Shown here piece after piece: positions 53,787 through 61,112 of a stretch of 64,000 bases of DNA. The notes beneath the pieces are model-generated. The model did not search any database. It was not told the origin of the DNA and saw only the letters and a program-made list of their open reading frames with translations. The number at the start of each line of letters is the position of its first letter. The stretch's first letter is position 1. The stretch lies in NCBI GenBank assembly GCA_963783505.1, contig CAWAOP010000035.1, forward strand, positions 186,001 through 250,000, in the 5' to 3' direction. Source of the DNA: BOG-224 sp963783505. Lineage in GTDB: Bacteria > Acidobacteriota > Terriglobia > Bryobacterales > Bryobacteraceae. Position numbers and translations under genes: made by a program.

Positions 53787-55454
53787 CTACCGCGGAACCC
53801 ACTGGCCCGTAAGCAGCCCACTGACGGCCAGCATCAGGCCATAAGTTGCGTGCGCCGCTACGGCGTCTCCCATGCTTCCACGCCGCCGATAGGCAATCGC
53901 AAATACCGCCCCAGCCGCCACGGACGCTAGCCAGTGGTCGGCGTAGAGTACGCCAAAGGCGATAGACGAAACCAGAATGCCAACGAACCCCACGCTGCGA
54001 GGATCCACCGAGAGAAAGAAACGCGAGCGAAGCCGCCTCATCAAAAAGCCGCGGAATGCCAGCTCGTCGGCTATAGGGACGATGGTTGCGGCCGCAAGAA
54101 CCTGACATCCAGTCCAGATCGCCGGGACCAGGCCGGGCGGCGACGCGAGCGTCACATGCCCCTTCGGCCCCGCCGGCAAACCGTCTAGCGCAAACCGGAT
54201 TGCGAAAGCTCCGGCGCCAAGCGCAAGCGAGATCCAGCTTATGCGCCAACTCAATCGCCGGTACTCGGATCGGTAGCGCCAGAGTGTGACTCCTCCTGTC
54301 AGGAACTGAAGTAGATGGCTCCATCCCTGCCGGTCGGTGGCGGCCCGCACGATCGTTCCGGTCGCGAGAATGACCAGTAACGGCGCAAGATATCCGATGT
54401 TTGGGTCCCCCGCCTCGGCTTCGGAATCGATCCCCGCGGCCTCTCTGGTCGTCAGCCAAGGGATTCTCCGCGCTGCAACGGCAAGGCCAAACGCCACGGC
54501 GTTGAAGGCAATCCAGCCCGCCTGAGAATGAAATCCGCCCACCGCCAGGTCCCGCGATCCTGCGTTGCCGAGAACGATCAGAAGCGCGATGCGAAGCCCG
54601 TTCAGGACCCACATGACCGTCATGCCGGCTGGAATCAGGAGGAATGCCCGCGGAAACCGGCACTCGCGCCGAAAGATGAAAAGCCAAAGGATGCTGAATA
54701 CCAGGATCAGTCCGACGCCCTCGATGCCCGAGCACGTGGGTCCTATTTCCACGCTGAAGGCGTCGGTTCCAATGATATGCTGTGCCGGATCGGCGATCAC
54801 GCTAGGGAAGTAAAGGCACAGCAAGGCCCTTACCAGACGAAAAGTCAGCGCGACGGTTGGCGCCCAGAGTTCCGAACCGTATGCGCCGAACGCCGCCGCA
54901 AGCAACCCGACGCCCAGCGCATAGGACCATGTGGCGCCGGTCCGCATCGGCATTTGGCCCCAAAGTCGGGGAGCGAGGGACGCACAGGCGCCGAAAACCA
55001 TCGCGATCGCGCCGAGAAGAACCCAGGCGCAAACCAGAACATCGCTTCGGGAGTTCGCCGGGTTCGCGCCGAATAACCTTTGTGACACCAATCCGAGGCA
55101 AACGATGGCGCAGAAATGACCGGCCAACAGCGCGAGCGAGAGTCGCGATCGTGCGGATTCCTCGGCTATCTCGCGAAGCGGTTCTCTGAATCGCAAGAAG
55201 GCGAAGGTAAAGAACGTGGTGGCCGCCGCTACTAACGCGCTAGCCATGGGTCCGGCCCACAGGTAGAGGGTTCCGGCCAGTCCCTTGCTGCCCCGGAGCG
55301 CGTGCGTGTCGATGAAAAGGGAGAAGAGCAGCAACTCGAGGGCGAACAACAGGGAAACGCGGCCGATGCGGACGAAAAAGACGCGCTCCCCCGACCTCAG
55401 GCTCGCGGGAGGGTGAGTGAGGCCTTCAAGCAGCGGCTTGGGCCGGGCATCCAT
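53787..55454 (-). CDS. xrtE: Exosortase E with C-terminal CPBP protease domain
   Basis: 555 residues, about fourteen membrane helices. The exosortase half has the catalytic Cys241 in EIGPTCSGIEGVGLI, Arg288 in VLNGLRIALLIV and His309 in GGFHSQAGWIAFNA. The second half (about 350-555) is a CPBP/CAAX-protease fold with IADELAFRGFLMRRL (Glu464) and FGVLYADHWLA (His507). This fused form is exosortase E of the VPEID-CTERM system. The 51-residue partner gene lies 81 bp upstream on the same strand. Expected role: cleave or transfer the sorting signal of a C-terminal tagged protein. Confidence 0.88.
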   Translation of the reverse strand: MDARPKPLLEGLTHPPASLRSGERVFFVRIGRVSLLFALELLLFSLFIDTHALRGSKGLAGTLYLWAGPMASALVAAATTFFTFAFLRFREPLREIAEESARSRLSLALLAGHFCAIVCLGLVSQRLFGANPANSRSDVLVCAWVLLGAIAMVFGACASLAPRLWGQMPMRTGATWSYALGVGLLAAAFGAYGSELWAPTVALTFRLVRALLCLYFPSVIADPAQHIIGTDAFSVEIGPTCSGIEGVGLILVFSILWLFIFRRECRFPRAFLLIPAGMTVMWVLNGLRIALLIVLGNAGSRDLAVGGFHSQAGWIAFNAVAFGLAVAARRIPWLTTREAAGIDSEAEAGDPNIGYLAPLLVILATGTIVRAATDRQGWSHLLQFLTGGVTLWRYRSEYRRLSWRISWISLALGAGAFAIRFALDGLPAGPKGHVTLASPPGLVPAIWTGCQVLAAATIVPIADELAFRGFLMRRLRSRFFLSVDPRSVGFVGILVSSIAFGVLYADHWLASVAAGAVFAIAYRRRGSMGDAVAAHATYGLMLAVSGLLTGQWVPR

Positions 55455-55535
55455 TTCGGACCGTCAATGGGGAACCGCGCTGGGATTGGGAACCGAAGCC
55501 GCCAACCCGGCAATCACGGCTGTTACGCGATGCCG

Positions 55536-55691
55536 CTAGCGGCGCCTGCGCAACAGCAAAACGCCGCTCAAGAAAGTAAGCGCGCTCCCGGCGAACCGAA
55601 TATCGATTTCCGGGCCGGGTACAGGCGGGCCCGCCAGCATGAACCTTGCAATCCCAAGGACCAACAGCGCAACCACCGAAGCCGATCTCAT
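55536..55691 (-). CDS. Very small VPEID-CTERM-like protein, probable exosortase E substrate
   Basis: 51 residues from the ATG at 55691. Residues 1-20 are a signal-like helix (MRSASVVALLVLGIARFMLA), residues 24-30 read VPGPEID, residues 33-47 are a second hydrophobic segment (FAGSALTFLSGVLLL) and it ends RRRR. PEID + helix + arginines is the VPEID-CTERM sorting signal, here with only about ten residues between leader and signal. A start 60 bp upstream is in frame but has no supporting features. Confidence 0.75.
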   Translation of the reverse strand: MRSASVVALLVLGIARFMLAGPPVPGPEIDIRFAGSALTFLSGVLLLRRRR

Positions 55692-56162
55692 CCCCTGCCC
55701 CCCGTCAGCTTCCGGCCGCCGTCCAGGACTTCCGCGCACCGAGGCGCGCAAAAGTGCACACGAACGGCTTCGCTGTTACAACCGCGGTACATAAGTTCAT
55801 TCTCCCAGTTTCCGGTGGGTCCATATCAGCCCCAATGGTCCCGGTATTTCCCTGGAAAGGTCCCAGTACTCTGGTTTGGCAGAAGGGCAGCAACCCCCCG
55901 CAGCCGCGGCTAGCGCTATGACCCGCTCCGAGCCGCGACAGACATGGAGCGGTTTCCGAATAGCACCGAATCTACCCGTCAGAGCACTAGCCAGCTAACT
56001 ATCGATAGCATTGAACGCCCCTCGGCCCAGCCGTAGCCTTGTGTTGGATTCCGGCGGCGATTGGCGGCAGCCGGATCCAGCCGCCATATCCCGCTCGAAA
56101 AAACGGGCCTTCCGCCGATACGGAGATAGATGCTGCGTAACGGATCTTCCGAGGGATCGGCC
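55692..56162. other. Gene-free stretch between the exosortase operon and the xylanase gene
   Basis: About 470 bp between divergent genes. It should hold both promoters, but I found no clear -35/-10 pair, no sigma54 -24/-12 pair and no known riboswitch. Only short frames with poor coding character cross it. Confidence 0.5.
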
Positions 56163-57704
56163 ATGATCTGTGATGCAAGGCGGGTTACCAGCGAGCTTCA
56201 CGGTTTCGCCGGACGGCTTGATGGGCGCCTTAAGCCTGAAAGCGCCTGTTCAGCGTTCTTGGACGGCCTGCGTTTGTGCAATCTTCTGGCGGCCGCCGCG
56301 GCAGTCGTGCTCGCGGCCGGAGTCGTTTGCGCGCAAACGTACGCGCCGAAACCGGAAACGCCGGTTGCAGCGAGACGCTTCAACGGGGTCGTGATTTCCC
56401 CGAGCACAAGCGCTCTGGCGGCATCCGAGACACAGCAGTTTGTCGCGGCCGCTCCGGGAGGCGCAAGTGATCCTATCATTTGGACACTGAGTCCGCCGGT
56501 TGGGACCATCTCATCCGAGGGGCTCTATACGGCGCCGGCGTTCATTGCCTTGGCGCTCACGGTAACGGTGAACGCGGCGGACGCCGCGAATCCCGCCCGG
56601 CAGGCCGGCGCCAGCATCACGCTGGTTCCGTCGCCGAATACCACCCTTCGGCAGGCGGCGCCTCGGTCTTTGCTCATGGGCGCGGCGGCGACGGCCGACG
56701 AATTGCCCTGGATTCCCGATCCGCTCTACGATCCGAGCTACACCGCGACGCTAAGCGAACAATACAACATGCTGACCGCGGAGAACGCCCTGAAATGGCC
56801 GATCGTGCATCCCGCGCCGGGGACGTACAACTTTGAGCCCGCGGATCAACTTGTGGCTTTCGCGAACGCGCATGCGATGAAATTTCGCGGCACCACTCTC
56901 TGCTGGGAAATCGACAACCCCGATTGGCTTACCGAGTTCGCAACCACGGCCACGCCCTCCGCGATGGCTGCCCTCCTTCAAGACCACATCCAGACTGTAA
57001 TGGCCCACTACCGCGGCCAGATGTACGCATGGGACCTCGTCAACGAAGCCGTGAGCGACCAAGCCACGGGAATCGGAACCGACCTCAGAGACTCCCTCTG
57101 GTACAACAGCCCTGGTATCGGGTTAAGCGGGACGGGCTATATCGAGCAGGCCTTCCGCTGGGCGCACTCGGCCGATCCGGATGCGCTGCTGTTCTACAAC
57201 GACTACGGCATCGAAGACGAAGGGCCGAAATTCGAGGCCGTGTACAACATGGTTCGGGATTTCGTCTCCCGAGGCGTGCCGATTCACGGCGTTGGGTTCC
57301 AGATGCACCTCGATACCTCCGGCTACCCGACCACGGCGGGGCTCATTCGGAACATCGAGCGGATCTCCGCCCTGGGTCTGCAGGCGCACATCACGGAGAT
57401 GGACGTTCGCCTTCCCGTGGACTCCAATGGAAACGCTTCCGCCGCCGGCCTGAACACCCAGGCGCAGATCTATCAACGGATCTTGTCTGCGTGCCTACAG
57501 GCGGCCGGCTGCACGGCATTCCAGACCTGGGAGTTTAGCGATAAGTACTCGTGGATTCCCGTATACTTCCCCGGTTTCGGCGCCGCTCTGCCGTTTGACG
57601 GCGCCTATCGGCCGAAATCGGCGTTCAATGCCATGATCGCCACTCTCCAGGTCGCCGCGCCCTCGGGGAACGCCGCAACGCCCACCGCCGGTTTAAGTTA
57701 TTAG
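56163..57704 (+). CDS. Endo-1,4-beta-xylanase, glycoside hydrolase family 10
   Basis: 513 residues from the ATG at 56163 (GAGGGATCGGCC upstream). A hydrophobic export segment lies at about 36-58 (NLLAAAAAVVLAAGVVCA), then a short Ig-like domain (VVISPSTSALAASETQQF). The GH10 barrel begins near residue 160 (LLMGAAATADELPW). The acid/base Glu is E295 in AWDLVNEAVSD and the nucleophile E412 in HITEMDVRLP; TWEFSDKYSWIP follows, the GH10 Trp-rich loop. It cuts xylan outside the cell. Confidence 0.93.
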   Translation: MICDARRVTSELHGFAGRLDGRLKPESACSAFLDGLRLCNLLAAAAAVVLAAGVVCAQTYAPKPETPVAARRFNGVVISPSTSALAASETQQFVAAAPGGASDPIIWTLSPPVGTISSEGLYTAPAFIALALTVTVNAADAANPARQAGASITLVPSPNTTLRQAAPRSLLMGAAATADELPWIPDPLYDPSYTATLSEQYNMLTAENALKWPIVHPAPGTYNFEPADQLVAFANAHAMKFRGTTLCWEIDNPDWLTEFATTATPSAMAALLQDHIQTVMAHYRGQMYAWDLVNEAVSDQATGIGTDLRDSLWYNSPGIGLSGTGYIEQAFRWAHSADPDALLFYNDYGIEDEGPKFEAVYNMVRDFVSRGVPIHGVGFQMHLDTSGYPTTAGLIRNIERISALGLQAHITEMDVRLPVDSNGNASAAGLNTQAQIYQRILSACLQAAGCTAFQTWEFSDKYSWIPVYFPGFGAALPFDGAYRPKSAFNAMIATLQVAAPSGNAATPTAGLSY

Positions 57705-57729
57705 CCTGAAATCCGAAGTTGGATGGTCT

Positions 57730-57853
57730 GTATCGGCCCCATGAGGAAGGTGGCCTGTATCCGCAAGGACGAAAATCGGAGCAACTGCATCGTATCGGCC
57801 CCATTATGAAGCAAGCCCCCATCCGCAAGGATGAAAATGGGAGCGATTGCATC
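57730..57853. repeat. 62-bp tandem duplication with small GCAA-loop hairpins
   Basis: Two head-to-tail units (57730-57791 and 57792-57853) begin GTATCGGCCCCAT, include ATCCGCAAGGA(C/T)GAAAAT and end TGCATC. The second holds ATCC-GCAA-GGAT, a stem with a GNRA-type tetraloop. A perfect GGCACGACT-TG-AGTCGTGCC palindrome follows at 57860-57879. Located downstream of the xylanase stop. Confidence 0.75.
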
Positions 57854-57955
57854 GTATCAGGGCACGACTTGAGTCGTGCCGAACGATCGCTCCGCGTCAG
57901 CCGGGCCGAGGCGCGAAGCGCCGATGGCAGACAGGCATTTTCAGCGGCCCTTCAA

Positions 57956-59212
57956 TCACCGCCCGTTGTTTTTGTACGCCAGGTCCAGCACTTCCACCAC
58001 GTGCATCACCCGCTGATTCCCGCCATGTATGCGGACTCCCGCCTGAAGCTGTAACATGCAGCCCGGGTTGGCCGTGGCGATCACTTGAGCCCCCGTTGCG
58101 CCGACGGCGCGCATCTTGCTCGCCAGGATCTGCATCGACATTCGATTCTGGGCTACGTTGTACACTCCCGCGCTGCCGCAACACACGTCGGAGTTGCGCA
58201 TTTCCTTCAGCCGCACTCCGGGAACCTGCTTCAGCAGCTTTCGGGGAGCGGACCGTATCTTCTGCGCGTGGGCCAGGTGGCAGGAATCCTGGTACGTCAC
58301 ATCGGCGTCCACCCGGCCCATCGCCGGATTCAATTCGATAGCGGCCAGGAACTCGTTGATGTCGCGCGCGAGGGCCGAGAAATCGCGCGCGGGCGCGGCA
58401 TACTGGGGGTCTTCCGCGAGCAATTCGCCGTATTCCTTGAGTGCCGCTCCGCATCCCGCCGCGTTGCTGACAATTGCGTCGTAGCCGCCGCCGGCCACCG
58501 CTTCGATGTTTCGCCGGGCCAGCCGGCGCGCCTGATCCATGAGTCCGGCATGGGCCGGAAGCGCCCCGCAACAACCCTGGCCTTCGGGGACGACTACCTC
58601 GCACCCGTTACGCTGCAGGACGCGTACCGTGGCGTCATTGAGGCGCGCGAAACAGACATTGGCGATGCAACCGGAGAAGAACGCCACGCGGTAGCGTCGC
58701 TCGCCTTGCGCCGGAAACGTTCGTCCCACCTGCGCGAAAAAGAAGGGCGGCTCGGCCGAGGGCGCGAGTTGCGCCAGGTCTCCTAATCTGCCGAGAAAAC
58801 GAAGCGACGCCAGGCTTCTGACCAGCGCCTTCAGTCCGCACGCCTCATAGGCGTAGAGCATCATGCCCAGCGCTCCCAGTAGGAATGGGGATTCCAGCAC
58901 GTGCGAGAAGAACAGGCCGCGCACCCGCCGCGTCAGCCAGCCGCCCGGATGGCGGGAGGCGATCTCCGCGCGCGCCCCTTCCACCAGCCGCCCGTACTGC
59001 ACGCCCGAGGGGCAGGCCGACTCGCAGCCGCGGCAGGCCAGACACAGACCGATGTGCTCGAGGTAAGAGGGAGTAATGGCCGCGCCCTCGGCCACCTGCA
59101 CCATCTGATAGATTCGGCCCCGCGGCGAGTCCATCTCCAGGCCCAGCTCGCGGTAGGTCGGGCAGGCGTTGAGGCACAACCCGCAATGCACGCACCGGTC
59201 GAGATCGACCAA
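57956..59212 (-). CDS. glcF: Glycolate oxidase iron-sulfur subunit
   Basis: 418 residues. Two [4Fe-4S] motifs, CVHCGLCLNACPTYRELG and CLACRGCESACPSG, then two CCG domains (FFSGCIANVCF, CCGALPAHAG; SCHLAHAQ, DVCCGSAGVYN). Carries electrons from the flavin subunits of glycolate oxidase. It follows glcE by 20 bp. Confidence 0.92.
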   Translation of the reverse strand: MVDLDRCVHCGLCLNACPTYRELGLEMDSPRGRIYQMVQVAEGAAITPSYLEHIGLCLACRGCESACPSGVQYGRLVEGARAEIASRHPGGWLTRRVRGLFFSHVLESPFLLGALGMMLYAYEACGLKALVRSLASLRFLGRLGDLAQLAPSAEPPFFFAQVGRTFPAQGERRYRVAFFSGCIANVCFARLNDATVRVLQRNGCEVVVPEGQGCCGALPAHAGLMDQARRLARRNIEAVAGGGYDAIVSNAAGCGAALKEYGELLAEDPQYAAPARDFSALARDINEFLAAIELNPAMGRVDADVTYQDSCHLAHAQKIRSAPRKLLKQVPGVRLKEMRNSDVCCGSAGVYNVAQNRMSMQILASKMRAVGATGAQVIATANPGCMLQLQAGVRIHGGNQRVMHVVEVLDLAYKNNGR

Positions 59213-59232
59213 ATGGGCGACCGTGGATCGTT

Positions 59233-60378
59233 TCAGATACGGCCATAGAGCCGGCCGCGGTTCAGCCGATCGTCGGGATCGAACAGTTTCTTAAGCCGCG
59301 TCATGATTTCGAAATCCGGCCCGGGAGAAGGCCATAAATCGAGCTGCCGTTTGCGCCTTTCCGGCGCGAACTCGATCACCGCGTTCCAGCCGTGCTCCGT
59401 GGCGCCTTTCATCCATAGCGAGGCGGCGACGCAGTTCTCGAAGTACCCATAACAGACTCCCGTACCAGCGCGAGCCACGGCGCAGCCCGGAAACGACGCC
59501 ATGACCTCCTCTACTCCCTTCAGCGTACAGGAAGCGCGCACCACCGCGCCTTCCGCGCGATCCTCGAGGAATGTTGGCGTGAAATCCTCGATTCGGCGCC
59601 ACAGAGTCTCGTGCCCGGCGGCGTCGAGCGCCACGCCTCCCGCGAAAGAAGACAGTTCGCGTTCGTACCTGCCCATGGCCGCCAGGTTGCCGCCCGCGCG
59701 CAGAGCCAGCACCCAACTCCGCCTGCCGATCAGTTCGCCGGCGTCCGGGTTCAGCAGGTCGAGCGCGGCGGGCTGGAGCGGACTTTTCAGAATGCCGTTG
59801 CGAGCGCCCATGGCATCGGCCAACGAATCGAACGGCAGCAAAAAGCTGCGCTCCGCGTCCGGCGCCGGCGCCAGCTTAAAGTTGACCGATACGATCGCCG
59901 CCAGCGTGCCAAACGATCCGATCATCAATTTGGCCATATCGAGGCCGGCCACGTTCTTCACCACCATGCCGCCCGATTGCACGATCTTGCCCCCGAGCGT
60001 CGCGAACTTCATGCCGATGATCATGTCGCGCGCCGTTCCGTAAAGCCGCCGGCGCGGTCCGCTGGTGTTGGAAGCCACCACGCCGCCCACCGTGGCTTCG
60101 GCCGCGAACGGCGGATCGAGCGGGATGGTCAGACGGTGGCTGGCCACCAGGGCCGCCAGATCGCGCCAGGGAACTCCCGCCTCCACGCTGATGGTCAGGT
60201 CCCGTGGCTCGAACTCGATCACTCGGTTGAGCGCCGTGGTCGTAATGGGACAATCCGCGCCCTCCACGGGTCCGCCCATGAGTCGCTTCGACCCCTGCCC
60301 TTCAATCGTTATGCTTCGCAATCGCAGGGCGGCTTCGCCCAGCGCCTCGGCCAGTTCTTGGGGGGTCTGCGGAACCAG
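59233..60378 (-). CDS. glcE: Glycolate oxidase FAD-binding subunit
   Basis: 381 residues from MLVPQTPQELAEAL. FAD_binding_4 (PCMH-type) domain: ISVEAGVPWRDLAALVASH, PPFAAEATVGGVVASNTSGP, SGGMVVKNVAGLDMAKLMIGS. The shorter GlcE-type C-terminus distinguishes it from GlcD, which is not in the window; the catalytic GlcD must be encoded elsewhere. It ends beside a small membrane protein gene. Confidence 0.9.
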   Translation of the reverse strand: MVPQTPQELAEALGEAALRLRSITIEGQGSKRLMGGPVEGADCPITTTALNRVIEFEPRDLTISVEAGVPWRDLAALVASHRLTIPLDPPFAAEATVGGVVASNTSGPRRRLYGTARDMIIGMKFATLGGKIVQSGGMVVKNVAGLDMAKLMIGSFGTLAAIVSVNFKLAPAPDAERSFLLPFDSLADAMGARNGILKSPLQPAALDLLNPDAGELIGRRSWVLALRAGGNLAAMGRYERELSSFAGGVALDAAGHETLWRRIEDFTPTFLEDRAEGAVVRASCTLKGVEEVMASFPGCAVARAGTGVCYGYFENCVAASLWMKGATEHGWNAVIEFAPERRKRQLDLWPSPGPDFEIMTRLKKLFDPDDRLNRGRLYGRI

Positions 60379-60388
60379 CATTGCGGGC

Positions 60389-60757
60389 CTAGAAAAACCT
60401 CTCCACTCTGCCACTGGTGAAGACGATGTGGCGAAGGACGAGCGTCAGGATGGTCAGCGCCACCGAGCCGATCGCCGCCGAGAAAAACCCGCGGACTCTG
60501 AAGCCCGGAGTGAAAAGCGAGGCCAGCTTCAACAAAAACGCGTTGAGGACCAGCAAGAACAGCCCCAGCGTAAGAAACGTGATCGGAAACAGCAGGAACT
60601 TCAGGACCCATCCTATGGTGGCATTGACGATGGCGATGACGATGGTGGCCATGAGAGCCGCGCCGAAGCCCTTAACCTCGATCCCCGGCACCATCTGCGC
60701 TACCAGCCACAAGGCGAACGCCCCAACGAACCACGCGACGATAATATGCAGCAGCAT
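60389..60757 (-). CDS. Small 4-TM protein (phage holin family IV-like, PF04020)
   Basis: 122 residues from the ATG at 60757 (GGAG 5 nt upstream). Helices: LLHIIVAWFVGAFALWLVAQ, AALMATIVIAIVNATIGWVL, FLLFPITFLTLGLFLLVLN, and SAAIGSVALTILTLVLRHIV. PGIEVKGFGAALMA is typical of the family. The 'phage holin' label is historical; these are chromosomal membrane proteins of unknown role. It ends 10 bp before glcE. Confidence 0.8.
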   Translation of the reverse strand: MLLHIIVAWFVGAFALWLVAQMVPGIEVKGFGAALMATIVIAIVNATIGWVLKFLLFPITFLTLGLFLLVLNAFLLKLASLFTPGFRVRGFFSAAIGSVALTILTLVLRHIVFTSGRVERFF

Positions 60758-60860
60758 GGGAACTCCAGCCAGAGACCCATGATAAGTCATGGCGGGGACG
60801 GGAGCCGGGGGCCGGGGGCCCAGGGGCAACACTGTTCCCCATATCGGACAGCCCGGGATC

Positions 60861-61010
60861 CCGTGGCGCAGGCTGTCAAGCCTGCAGAGCCGAGATTCTT
60901 CTCGGCTTTTCTTCCGCTGCATCGCCTAGCCCGTCAGGGCGCAAGAAAATAGCCCAGAGGCGTAAGCCCTGGGAAGCGCCAATAACGGGGAGAGCCCCGG
61001 AACGGGGCGT
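60861..61010. repeat. MITE-like hairpin core (copy 5) plus CCCAG hairpins
   Basis: CCGTGGCGCAGGCTGTCAAG + CC and GCCGAGATTCTTCTCGGC + TTTTC (60861-60912) repeat the core seen at 30.7 and 52.2 kb, but both terminal repeats are lost. Next to it CCCAGAGGCGTAAGCCCTGG + G and CCCCGGAACGGGG form two further hairpins. Part of the 355-bp gap 60758-61112, which contains no gene. Confidence 0.7.
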
Positions 61011-61112
61011 AAGATTTCGATCGCCTCGTTCCGTGGCTTGATGGATTCGCCCCTCTACCCAAACCCGCCCAAACCACATCCCTCCGCTCCCGGCGCTACA
61101 ATCGTTTCTCCC

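Noticed and set aside
55692..56162. Possible c-di-GMP (GEMM) riboswitch upstream of the xylanase or exosortase genes
   Set aside because: The conserved GEMM blocks (GGGCAAACC, GACGCAAAGCC) are absent on both strands.
60389..60757. Prophage signal from the 'phage holin' family protein
   Set aside because: The family (PF04020) is common in chromosomes with no prophage; neighbours are glycolate oxidase genes and no other phage gene is present.
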